A stretch of 64,000 bases of DNA from Sanguinoderma infundibulare. Its lineage: Eukaryota; Basidiomycota; Agaricomycetes; Polyporales; Polyporaceae. The notes below the pieces were generated by a model. That model worked only from the letters and a program-made list of their open reading frames with translations, had not been told where the DNA came from and did no database searches. Location of the stretch: positions 1-64,000 of the forward strand of contig JAVLRN010000001.1 in assembly GCA_032821775.1 (NCBI GenBank), in the 5' to 3' direction. Both the position numbers and the translations under genes were made by a program. Numbering within the stretch: the stretch's first letter is position 1; every line of letters starts with the position of its first letter. This document shows, piece after piece, positions 10,789 through 21,395 of this stretch.

Positions 10789-11888
10789 ATGTCGAGCGTA
10801 ACGAACCCTCTGGATGGTGTCGAGGCCTATGTTTTCGACGTGTTCGGTACCGTCGTAGATTGGTATGGTAGTGTCACCCGAGCCTTGGGAGCATTCGCCC
10901 CAGCATCTCTGAAGGATGAAGGTCAGGTCGCATCCTTTCTCCCGCCTTCGCTGCTGAAACTATCATCGCTTTCCAGACTGGGGAAGCTTCGCAAAGGAAT
11001 GGCGAAAGGGTTATGGCGAATATACGTAGGTGACATCGGGGCTGTCCCCAGTTGAGTGATTTAACCACCTTTTCAGTCGCCGAGTGGCTAATGGAGGGCA
11101 AGGCTCCAACAACGCGGATGTGATGCATCGAGAGGTAAAAGGCTTCCGTACGACCGACACCGATCTCGTCGCTCACAACAAGGCTTCTTAGATTCTCAAC
11201 GGCATACTAGAGTCCCCTCGCTGGAAGCACCTCGGTCCGTTGTGGGGCGACGCCAAGAGGGAAGAGCTTGTGAAGTTCTGGCACAAGCTCGATGGTAAGT
11301 GCGGCACTCATCTACGCTGCCGTCGTGACTGACCTGGTGGATTGTCAGGGTGGCCGGACAGCAGCACTGGTCTGTACGCAATGAAGAAGAAGAGCATCAT
11401 CGGGACTCTATCGAACGGCAATGTGCGCCTTCTCGTTGACATGGTGCGCAGGAACCGTCCGTCTGGCCGTCATGTCGCATCCTGACGCCTCTCTTCTTCG
11501 AAGGCCAAGCACGCAAATCTTCCTTGGGACGTCGTGTTCTCTGGGGAACTCCTGGGTTCGTACAAGCCGTAAGTGAATGGATGACACGCATGCCGTTCAA
11601 GCGTTCTGACGTTATAATCGGATCACTCGCATTCACACACGCAGGAACCCCAAGGTCTATTTGGGAGCCATACACCACCTCGACGTCACCTCGCCGCAGA
11701 AGTGCGCGATGGTTGCGGCCCACATATACGACCTCCGCGCCGCCGCCGGCCACGGGATGAAGACGGTATACGTCCGGAGGCCGACCGAAGACGGCGATTT
11801 TAGGGACACCATCAAGAGTAAGGCAGATGGCGGCGAGGTCGATGTCGTCGTGGATTCCTTCGAAGAGTTGGCTGCCTTGATGCCCTAA
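10789..11888 (+). CDS. Haloacid dehalogenase type II-like HAD hydrolase
   Basis: Seven exons (10789-10921, 10977-11025, 11077-11134, 11192-11294, 11349-11443, 11504-11568, 11645-11888) sum to 747 nt, giving 248 residues, the usual size for L-2-haloacid dehalogenase-like proteins. The nucleophile motif is DVFGTVVDW with Asp17. The Ser/Thr motif is GTLSNGNVRLL, the lysine motif is SYKPNPKVYLGAIHHL, and the C-terminal part contains AHIYDLRAAAGHGMKTVYVR. The fold hydrolyses a carbon-halogen or phosphate bond through an aspartyl intermediate. In fungi the real substrate is usually unknown, so dehalogenase activity is inferred from family only. All introns are GT-AG and the frame is intact. It lies 198 bp after SSZ1 in the same orientation. 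Confidence 0.92.
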
Positions 11889-12963
11889 AATGCGCATTGC
11901 AAGGCGGCGCAACGTATATACCGTCGTCCCTTCCCCCCTCCATAGACCGTTTATTGTCTGCCCAGGGGAGACTAGCCGCAACGTCATTCCCTCAGAATCG
12001 CGGATTGGAATTTGGCCCTAGCGAGTCGTATTTCTGCAGAATCCCGGCCCCTTGCTCTTCGTACGTGCGCGGACCTCGCCTTTTTCCTCATTGTTCCACG
12101 ATGTTCACTCTTTTTCCCTTGTCGTAATATTCTACCCCGGTAGCGGAACAGTGAGCCTGCCAATGTCTGCAAGCGTCGTGGATAAAACTCCTGATGTTCA
12201 CGACTCAAGCACGTTACGGGTATTACTTATCAGAATCTGGGATGGACGGGAGAAGGGTGGAGCGGCTAAGGACAAGCGTTTCTTGTCCAAGGAGGGATGG
12301 TGAGCTTGGATTAAAGGTGGAGCTGATGGACGTTGGGGACACGCTTGCAGAATCTGTCTGTGCTGGGGAAGTTGAGAATCAGGGGTTTTGGGTCGAGAAC
12401 GAGGCGCTGTGGAGGAAGGAGAACGAGTTCTGGGAGGTGCGCAGATGTATTGGTGATCCGCCGTTGGATTCACTGGTACACGAATGGTGGACCCGATGAT
12501 TTGGGTTAGTGTCGCGCCGTTTGATTTCCGCAGGAAAGCCAGTTGTCTAGAACTTGGTGGTTCATGCCTTGGGCCGTATTGTGTCCTGGTATCACCGCCA
12601 GGGTGCTAGTTCGTCGTCATTCTTTGGATCGCCTATTGACTGCAACTTCGATCATGTCTCAAAGTCTGCAGTACTAGGCAGTACATATCATCCGAGTCCG
12701 CATCCAACAAGATCGAGTTCATGTACTTGGCATTATGATCATTCACGAACGGATGATCGAAAACAGGTAATACAGTAAAAAAGGGCTGCCCTCCCCCAAT
12801 AAAATAAGTGGAGCATCCAAGCCAAAAAAAAAAACCAAGCAACGTAATCGAAAGGAACGTACAGTCCGTGCCATAGTCGTTCATGCCAAGCTGAAAAACA
12901 ATCCAGTCAGTCCCGACCTTGCCACTCTACTCCTCCCACAAGCGAAATCTGAAGCCGTAAAAC
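11889..12963. other. Intergenic region, nothing firm
   Basis: This lies between the convergent HAD gene and the secreted-protein gene. An A-rich tract lies near 12820-12835. A plus-strand open frame near 12162-12303 (MSASVVDKTPDVHDSS...) could not be extended into a credible gene. I see no known family. Confidence 0.45.
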
Positions 12964-14757
12964 TCACCTCGAACCAGAGACGGTTTGGTTAGTGATCGAA
13001 GCAGCCGCACCGAGAGAGCTGGTCGGGCACGCGAGGCCCGCCCTCTTGGCGAGGAGCGCCGCGCGCGCCTTGCGGCCGGTGTACGCGCGGCGGGCGGGGC
13101 TGTCTCCGAAGCACTTCTTGAAGAGGTCGAACGTCTTCCGGAAGATCGTCACACTCGCGTCCTTGTCGAACAGGCTGAAGAACTTGGCGTCCGCGGAGGC
13201 GGAGGCGGTGAGGCCCGACGTGATGTCGACGCAACCGCCGAAGGACGTGCTGGTGGACGTGGTGCCGTTCGCCCCGGCAGAGGCGCTGGCGGAGGCGGCG
13301 AGCGAGAGGTCGAGCGCGGCGTCGCCGTCGACGTTGAGGTTGATGGTCGCCTTGGCCTTGCCTGCGAGCGCGCTGATGCCGAAGGCGAGGGTGGGGATGA
13401 GGTGGGCGGCGACCTGGCCGTGCGCCTCGACGTTGGGGGAAACGGAGAGCTGGACGTTGGAGTTGCCCGGGGTGAGCGTGCCGGTGCTGGATTGGCCCTG
13501 GGGAGGGAAGAAGAGCTGGGCACCGGTGATGGTGTAGTCGATGCCGACGGACAAGCCGAGATCAACGTCGAGGGTGGCGTCCGCTTCTGCGTTGACGGAG
13601 AAAGTAGGGCCGATGGATAGGATTTCCGGGATGTCGAGTCCGGGGATCCCCGTCGTAAAGAGAGGTATCTGGCCGGTGCTGACCGTACCAGTGAGGTCGG
13701 CATCGATCCCGAGAGTGCCGGTGATGGTGGCATCGAGACCGACAAAGAGACCGAATTCGTCGATGCTGGGAGGGATGAGACTGCCAGCCGCTGCAACACC
13801 GTAGTTCACGTTCCCGTTGACCACCCCGTCGAGATCCACCTTGGCTGTACCAGAAAATCCTGGAATGGCACCGCTCTGCGGGCAGTCGATTGACGTGTTG
13901 AAGAGGTTAACATTCTTGTCGAAGTTTATCGGACTGCTGCCATTGAGGGTCTTGTGGATTTCTCCAATATGGAAGAGGCTTTGTGAAACCCATGTGCTCA
14001 GACCACGCTTGGATAGCTGGCCATCGGTAGGGGGAGTTTGAGTGAAGTTTCCAGCGACACCAGGGATGGATGATCCCTGTACGAAGAGCGTGACATTGCC
14101 GTTCCTGAGTATTGCAGTTAGGCTCGTACACGAACACATGTTTGACAGCGAAAGACTCACTTGGCGGGATCGGCGTTGTCGAAGGCGGTCGACAGAGTAG
14201 TGCCCATCACCGTTGGAGTGGTGCCATCGCGACGCGTCAGGAGTGACCGCTTGTTAGCAGGGATGCTCTGGTCCTTGTGAACCCACTGACGGGTGACGAG
14301 TGCGAACGGCATGGAGCCGCACTACATTGCGAACGACTTAGCCATCCGTTCTAAACGCAAGACGGGAGACGAACTTACAGAGGTCGGCAGACGAACAACG
14401 GTACCGGCGGCACCATCCTGGTTAACGTGGTCGCATCCCTTGGAGGGGTCTGAGCACACCAAACGGATATCCTGACCCGCAGTGTTGGCATCGCAGTCAA
14501 GAATCTCCCAGCCGGCAGCAGTCGTCAAGTCGGAGACACCGGATTGCGTGCCCGTCTACATCCGCCATGCATGTTTCACCAGATGAGTGCTTGCTTGTCA
14601 AAACATAATCCGAAAAGCTCACAATCTGAACGGTTCCAGAACCACTGCCGGTGGTGATATCCCAGCTACACTGGCCGAAGCAAGGCTTGCTCAAATCGTT
14701 GGCTGCCTGAGCGGCGATGGGGAGGAGAGCGGCGACGAGGAGAGGGCTGAAGACCAT
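12964..14757 (-). CDS. Large secreted protein, DUF7223-like basidiomycete family
   Basis: Four exons on the minus strand (14757-14623, 14555-14379, 14321-14161, 14104-12964) give 537 residues in frame. A clear signal peptide (MVFSPLLVAALLPIAAQA) starts the protein. Exon 2 gives AGWEILDCDANTAGQDIRLV. The long last exon is rich in Gly, Ala, Ser and Thr with alternating small and hydrophobic residues, suggesting an extended beta-rich extracellular domain. It then ends in a conserved FDLFKKCFGDS stretch and a basic tail. Similar proteins are common in wood-decay agaricomycetes and, as I recall, carry a domain of unknown function called DUF7223; I cannot confirm that here. An alternative last splice (GTGAGT at 12968, acceptor near 12893) would end the protein a few residues differently. 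Function unknown; location outside the cell is inferred. Confidence 0.82.
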
Positions 14758-14915
14758 GGCGTAGAGACTCGAAAAAATAATTTACGACGAAAACGAAGGG
14801 GTCGTAAGAAGGAGCGGAGCGGCTTGGATGCCTGAAAGAAGGAAGAGGGCGAGCGAAGAACGAAATGAGGAATCACCAGGACCCGTGAAGAAACCATGTA
14901 CCCTCGCACCTGGAC

Positions 14916-14923
14916 CTTATATA
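14916..14923 (-). promoter_or_regulatory. TATA box of the secreted-protein gene
   Basis: TATATAAG on the minus strand, about 160 bp before the ATG at 14757, preceded by a GC-rich stretch. It is a good TATA match in a plausible place. Confidence 0.6.
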
Positions 14924-16629
14924 CGGCGGCGCGCATGGGCGCGGTCGGCTAGAACCCAGCGCGCTGCCCCTGGACTATGACCGCCTGGTCGTCGAGAACC
15001 CAGGAAGTCTCCAGGCGGAAGGGGTAGATCAAGCCGATTGCGGTGTGCTTGGCGCACCTGAGCGCGAGGATGAACGGCCATTTGGATGCGTTGGGCGAAC
15101 GTAACACTGTTGATCTGCCGTAAGCAGTACCGGGCGCAACGCCTGTGACAACATCCTGCTGTCTCAGTCAACCAATTCTAACGTGATTTGCTATGCGAGC
15201 CTTCTCTTGGAGAACTTGAAGACCGCATCCAAATTCCTTAAGGCTATGGCAGAGTCGTGAGAACATGGATCAGCGTTAGGGTGCGCAGTTTTCAAACACT
15301 GAAGTTGCTACTCACGTCGATTACTTCTGAATCTCGTCATATAGGATATGCGATTCCCACCGCAATCCCACACAACGGTTTACGGGCGCGTTGATAATCG
15401 CTGTTCACCCTCGTCGCTGCGCGCGTGACCGGCCGGCGCCACACGAATGTCGTGGTACACAACACCACGGCAAGCAACATATCATGATCGCCCGCCCCGC
15501 ACTCAACATACGACACACAACCGCCGAGGAAGCTGTCCGCCAGCGGTGGATCCTAACCCAAACGTGGATGTACGGCGGACCGGGTGGCACCTGCCGTCGG
15601 CAACATCGTGTAATGGCATCCCCGTAGAGCACATGTAAGCACCACGTTAGGTCTTGTCTCCTTGGAAGTTGTTTGAACACACCCGTCAGTTGCCAAGTCG
15701 TAAGTGCGAGGATGCCTCGGACGCACCGCAGCGCCTATTGGCCATCCGCCTCCACATCGGCGGCACTGACCCTGACGGTAACCGCCTTGCAATCAATATC
15801 ACATCTGTGTGGGCGGGTTGCCGGAAAGGATGGTTCGTTCGAGTCCGAGGTCGTCGCAGCGCGCGATCTACCCATGCGGTCTCGCCGCTGTGATTCGTGA
15901 CGTGCGCAATCTCCGAATTCGCGCTCCATCTGCAGCATTGCGTGACATGCAGTGCGGGGCCCTGTCTCAATGTTTATCTGCCGGTCCTGTATTTCGGATA
16001 CCGTTTCAGAAAGCAGGCGCCCTCACCGGTCTGTTTTCAAACTGTCGACGATTGAATAAACGGTAGTCGTTTGGTGGTTCTTCTCTCCATGGTCTGTAGA
16101 GTGACGAGAGCATACCGTCCGGCCAAGTAATACCCTAGCGTTTCAGGGTCTCCGCTGCTTAAGCTTGTCGCATTCAATTGGGGTATTCTGTAATCGTGCA
16201 ACAGAGTGGTAAGGCGCGGAACGGGACACGATTGAACGTACACCCCTCCGAACGAAGGACGACAAGTGAAAACGACAAAAGGGGACACTCTGCATCTGTG
16301 TCCTGCCAGACATTCCGCAGCTCACCCGCCTCGTCCAAGATTCCCATCGGCTTTACTGTAGCAAGCCGCCTTATGCTCCGCAAATATCTTCTTCGCTGTC
16401 CCATTAGCGAGTCGAAGCTAGCAGACAAGAAAGGAGGGTGAGTATACGTTGCTAGCTGATGGGGGAGGAGTTAAGGAAAGTATAGACAGCTGGCGTGAAT
16501 ATTCAAATACGGGGAAGAGACACACCCGGTAGCAAACCCGACAAGGCCCCCGTATACCGCGCTTCGATCTTCGAACTCTAGGCCTGATGTGGCTGTTGTT
16601 CTTCAGCACTTCAGCCCGCATGCCACTCC
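14924..16629. other. No gene seen
   Basis: Promoter side of the secreted-protein gene followed by about 1.5 kb of mixed sequence. One minus-strand frame near 16428-16270 (SFDSLMGQRRRYLRSIRRL...) looks somewhat protein-like but has no clear start or splice partners. Confidence 0.4.
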
Positions 16630-17194
16630 TCATGCGTCATTCGCGTATGCAGCATAACACACCACACACCTCAAAATCGGAACATTCAGCTCACCATAAA
16701 CCTCAGCCCGAGCCAAAGCAGCACCGCCGGCCACAAGATGCAACGCCAAGTCCATCCCGAGCCGCTTCAAGAACGCGCGCTTGCTCCGCCTCCTTGCCCC
16801 CAAGCCCCCGGGCGCGCTCCGCCTCCGGGGCCGATGCAACGGGTTCCAGAGCGAGATCTGGCGCCTGCGCCCGTACAGCGTGAACGTGAAGCCGACCCCC
16901 AGCCCGTCCGGCAAGGAGGAGGATGAGGCGGAGAAGGCGGAGGCGGGTGAGGCGGCAAAGTCGTCGCCGCGGTCGATTTTGTACCGCAGCAGCTGCTGCT
17001 GGCCGTACGCGAACTCGTCCTCGAGCTCCTCCGCCTCGATGTGCGCGGGCCCGGTCGGGAGGTGGTGCGAAGCCCCGTTTGCGTTTGCGTGTGGGTGCGC
17101 GGTCGCGCGGAAGGTCGGCGTTGGGACCGTCTCGGGCGGCCCAACGTCGGGAAAGTTCGTGCCCAAGGAGGTCAAAGGATGAGGTCGTCGGCAT
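16630..17194 (-). CDS. Uncertain open reading frame
   Basis: A minus-strand frame of about 180 residues runs from 17175 to a stop at 16630. It reads PPETVPTPTFRATAHPH, then EAEELEDEFAYGQQQLLRYK, FTFTLYGRRRQISLWNPLHR and LGMDLALHLVAGGAALARAE. The acidic and hydrophobic patches look more like protein than its neighbours. The only nearby ATG (17194, MPTTSSFDLLG) is one base out of frame with it. I recognise no domain. It could be part of a larger gene, a pseudogene, or chance in GC-rich DNA. Confidence 0.3.
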
Positions 17195-17966
17195 TTTAAT
17201 GACCCCGCGCCCAGATCAGGGGTGTCCCTGGCTGTCCTAATTTGGAAGATTGGCGCTCAGTTACCAGGAATTGGGCGCTGGCTCGACCGCCTGAGCAGCG
17301 ACTTCAACTCCGGAGCACTGCTCATCAGCGGAGTCTCAGAGGTAGTGCGTCCGAGTATGGATTTTCCGGATCGAACACATAACCAACAACAGCGTCAAAA
17401 TAATGTGAAGCGCCTTCTATTGGTGCTATTAAGAAACATTGAATCGCGAGGTAAGTAACCAGCTGCTACATTTAAAGTAGTCCGGGACAAGTAGCGGAGA
17501 CGCCGGAAGGGAACCTCTACGATCGGCCACGATCGGCGGGGCTCTAGCCGTCATATTTCGCGAAGTTAATTGGTGGACATTGCGCCGATTTCGACAGTCG
17601 CATCCAGCTCTGAGCCGGGCGCGGCGGAGTCTTCATGATCCTCGGAGGGCTCGCACAAAGGACTCGACAAGGTTTGGGGATCGAGTCGAGGCTCTCATGA
17701 GGTGCGGTGTCAGTATGCCAGCCTCAGGGTTCTGGACACGACTCTTACGGGAGGCAACGAACGATAGGCGGAGGTTCTCTCCGTACTATTACCGCGATAC
17801 AATATTAATGTACAGAGCCTGGATGCGACATGAGGACGATTCGACGAAGCCACGTAAGAGATGCGTGAGGATGCAGTAGGAATTGTGGACACGAATACAC
17901 TCGGCGAAAGCGTATGCAAGGGGCCATTAGCATAGTATTTCCTCGTCTCCGCTCTGAGACCATTTC
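17195..17966. other. No gene seen
   Basis: About 770 bp with only short frames; no recognisable feature. Confidence 0.4.
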
Positions 17967-18070
17967 ATATCGTTCTCTAGCAGTAGGGGAAAATCGAGTA
18001 TCAGCCACGCACCCGCCGAGCCAGCGAATACACAAACCGTGGCAGACAACGCCCGACAGACCTCCTGGAT
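17967..18070 (-). repeat. Duplicated 3' end of the BTB gene
   Basis: This 104-bp block is a diverged copy of 18087-18191, the end of the BTB gene. It retains the end of the penultimate exon (GGAGGTCTGTCGGGC), a GTTTGTG donor, an intron ending CTGCTAG, and the tiny terminal exon AGAACGATATGA, which again encodes Arg-Thr-Ile-stop. It lies immediately downstream of the functional terminal exon. Confidence 0.8.
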
Positions 18071-18087
18071 TATAGCATTTCACTAGC

Positions 18088-19207
18088 TCAAATTGTTCTC
18101 TAGTGGATATCCGATGTCAGCCCCGAACACGCACAGCCAGCGAACGCACAAACCTTGACAGCAGACCATGCCAGACAGACCTCCTGAATTCGCATCTCGA
18201 GCATCGTCCGGCACTCGTTGCAAGTCAGCCCCGTGCTGGCCTTCTCGAACGTCGACCGCAGCGCATAAATCGACATGCCTACAGATCACACCCTTCGTCA
18301 GAAAACACCAACTCATTCACAAACCACCGGATCTTCAACATAAGAATAAATGTCTTACTTGGAAGCGTGTCCCAGGCAAGCTCCGCGGCTGCCAACGCCC
18401 AGGCATGCGTCAGCCGCGCCTGCGCCGCCTCGCTGCACGTCCGAGCCACCGTCCGCATAGGGTGGCCGGCCGGGGGTTCGATCACAATGTTCTTCAGCGC
18501 CGTCGTCCGGTTGCGGTGCAGGTCGAAGAGGCGGCGGAGGTAGACCGCGCCCATCTTCATCGTCAGCTCGTCGGTGAGCGTCGAGGAATCGTACGCCAAG
18601 AGATGCGCCGAGACGGCTGTGGCCGCCTCGTCGAGGCTGTGCTTCCCGGCCAGGGCGTAGGCGTCGATGGGGCGGTGGGGGGCGTGTAGGAGGAGCAGGG
18701 AGTATATAGATTTGGAGGAAGAGGCGAAAAGGAGGGGAGAGATACCGTATTTGACCATAGCGTCAAGCGCCGCCTCGATCGTCTCCAGCGCTGGACGGTA
18801 ATGGGCGCATGGCACGCCGTACACGATGCGGAACACGATGCTGAGCACCGATGCGGGCTCAGAGACGGCGATCGAGATGGTGAGGGTAGTGACCAACCCG
18901 CCAAAGGCGTTTGTGGACAGATGGGTGAAGTATTGGTGGTGAACGTAAAACAGGACCTGGTCGGACGACGTGATCATCAGGTCGGGGTACATCCCGCCGA
19001 GCATGCGTTCGGGCCCGAAGACGGTGGACACATTCGGGGCCCCTCCACACGGGAACTGGACGGTGAGATCGTTGAGCTGTGCCGAGGGACGCAAGCTGAG
19101 ATAGAGTCAGGCAATTACGTGCAGGGGGTACTCACCATTGTAAATTCCTGGGGGATGGGGGTACCCGCGCCTTGGAAGTACGCGACCTGCTGGTAGTTCT
19201 GGTCCAT
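18088..19207 (-). CDS. BTB/POZ-domain protein, fungal type
   Basis: Four exons (19207-19136, 19076-18359, 18278-18154, 18099-18088) give 308 residues in frame. The start MDQNYQQVAYFQGAGTPIPQ is joined to LNDLTVQFPCGG. The BTB-like core is DLMITSSDQVLFYVHHQYF... with AFGGL. It is followed by the helical region typical of agaricomycete BTB proteins: CAHYRPALETIEAALDAMVK, HRPIDAYALAGKHSLDEAA and MGAVYLRRLFDLHRNR. The C-terminus has the paired CNEC cysteine motif, and the last 12-nt exon gives the family ending WSAVKRTI. BTB proteins commonly serve as substrate adaptors of cullin-3 ubiquitin ligases, but members of this fungal group are mostly uncharacterised. A duplicated copy of the 3' end follows at 17967-18070. 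It sits next to the F-box array, another adaptor class. Confidence 0.85.
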
Positions 19208-21395
19208 GGTGACGGCAACCTCGCATGTAACTGGTGGAGTTCGTTGTACTTACCAGCCTTTAGTATGGCCTCCAGCCCTCCCTGAACTCCACCGTCCCAG
19301 TTGGCAGTTCATCCTGCAAAACGGCGAAGGATCGTTCGTCCTAGATCGAGCCCGTCCAGCAAAACGGTGGAGGAGGTTTGTCACAGAACGAGCCTGCCCA
19401 GCAAGACGGCGAAGGAGTGTCACTAGATCTAGCCGAGAGGATGGCCTGGGAGTCGGAGTAGCAGCAATGCAGAAATCGTCTGTACCTCAAACAAGGAAAA
19501 GCACTCATATCGGGAATGGAAGCCATGCACTCACCATGCACGTTTTGGAAGGTTCAATTTAACGGCACTCCAGGGTTTTTAGAAGGACAAACGTAAACAT
19601 GAGGAACAGAGTACTCACTGAACGTGCCGCGGCCGCTACGCCTGGCCAACAGATAGCGAAGATCTGGGAACGAAGGGTTTGACCAGTGGCACATATGTAA
19701 CACGCCGTATCCTCGGATTGCACGTTGCGGGAGAAAATGTTTCCAGATGGAGGAGACGATGGATGATTTGCGGAAGACAATGGCGAAGAGGCTTCGTGCG
19801 ATAGAGAGACCGGAGTCGAGGGAGATATCATAGCGCTGTCGTTGCTGTTGAAGAGCTTGACAAGTTGATAAAGGTTGGGTTTCTGCGAAAATAATCGTTA
19901 CTGTTGATAACCTCCATCGCACAACCAGAGTTGGCGCCGTTCAAACTCTGTCTGCGGGCGTTATAAGACGACGACACAGCGTTTCTGGGCACACGAAAGA
20001 CGCGAGTCTAGGTCTCGAACTCGACCTCGAGCCGTCCGTGGGATATGAGGGCGAGGGAAATTATTCATCCGGATGCTACCGAATCAGTTACATAAATAAC
20101 AGGGGAGTTCGTTTTTAACCAATGTGCCTACCAGCTCGTGAACGGCATGGGCGCTTGTATTGAGTCCTGTCGCCGCACCTTCTCATCCACCAGACGGGGA
20201 CAACACCGTGACACCTAGACGATCGCAAGGAACGAGAGAAGTCAGAGCAGGCAAGTGAAACGAGTAAGGAAGAGATAGTGCGGAGTCGCCCCAAGCAGTA
20301 TCACAACGCCGACGCCTCGGAAGTGCTTGTCGCTCGACCCTGAGGAATGTCCGGACGGGTGTAGAGCACCGGGGGATCCCATCGCAGGTGAAACAACCTG
20401 TCTTCCCGGTCAAATGGAAGGTCCTTTTATTGAACCCTTCCTAGCACGGCAAGCATTACGGGATTTTCGACGGGAGAAAGTCGAACTATTGGGAAAATGC
20501 ATCCAAAAGGCGAACAAAGGGTTTCCTCTCCGCAGGATTTTATGCCACATCTTAACTCAGGGAAACATTTCCAACGAGTCTCCGCTTTTCTTCGATCCTT
20601 CTCCCATCGCAAATCCCGTCACGCCTGCGCGTAGCAGATCGCTGACTTCGATCGATTGACTGGAGCTTTTAAGTATCCTAACGTGGATTCGGACAACTTT
20701 TGGAACAAGGCACGCACCTTGAAAAGGCTGTCTAGCTCGCGTCGTCGTCGTAAGTGTTTTCAAATGGTGCGAGATTCCCATCAACCTAGATGACTCGTTG
20801 TCGTCGTAGGGCGTCAACGGCAAAATCCGGCCGTGCCACGTCATGGAGTCGTCATGGTCAGTTCCGTCGCCCACTTATTCCAACTTTTCGCCAGCTCATC
20901 GGGGCAGTCCTTCTTCCGGAAACGCGCCGTGTACCCACCAGCCCCCACGGACACCGCCTCAGCCTTTTAACCATCAACCAGATCGCAGTGCACCTGTGGC
21001 GCCTCCTTCGCAGAGGCGTGGCCCTTCTGGACCTCCTCTGCCAATGGCATGGCCGACAAAACCTCTCGAGAATGTTGCACGAGGTCTCCACTTGAACCTG
21101 GCTTCTTCTGCCCTAATCTTATTGCTTCGCTGCTTTTTCCCGCAGATATCGGTGCCGCATGACGTACGATTCGCACACGATCGGCACCCTCTGTAGCAAG
21201 ATCTAAGGTTGGGCTCGCTCCAGTTCGCTCAAATTAGGGCCAAGGGTTGTGCGTGAGCTCAAGATTATGCTCAGAATTTGCGACAGTCTCATGTCCTTTC
21301 ACCTCTGCTCGATCGGGTTGGCAGCTCGATCTGATCTTCGACGGGTCTGCGGCAAGGAGCCAGTCTGGCATGAATCGGGGACGCAATACTACTCG
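19208..21395. other. Intergenic region with a tandem repeat
   Basis: Apart from the 43-bp repeat near 19.3 kb I see no firm feature. A plus-strand frame at 20843-21196 is rich in Pro, Ser and His (PPRTPPQPFNHQPDRSAPVA) and looks like disordered coding sequence, but it has no start or domain that I can support. Confidence 0.4.
19310..19440 (+). repeat. Tandem repeat, three units of about 43 bp
   Basis: Three diverged units each start with a CC(T/A)GCAAAACGG-like core (CCTGCAAAACGGCGAAGG near 19313, TCCAGCAAAACGGTGGAGG near 19355, GCCCAGCAAGACGGCGAAGG near 19396) and continue with related sequence. No frame stays open across all three with a recognisable product. Confidence 0.6.

Noticed and set aside
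12985..13620. Plus-strand 211-residue frame opposite the secreted-protein gene
   Set aside because: Arg/Gly/Glu-rich antisense shadow of the last exon.
19076..19135. Frameshift at the first intron of the BTB gene
   Set aside because: It appeared only when the acceptor at TCTCAG was used; the next acceptor (GGCACAG before CTCAACG) restores the frame.
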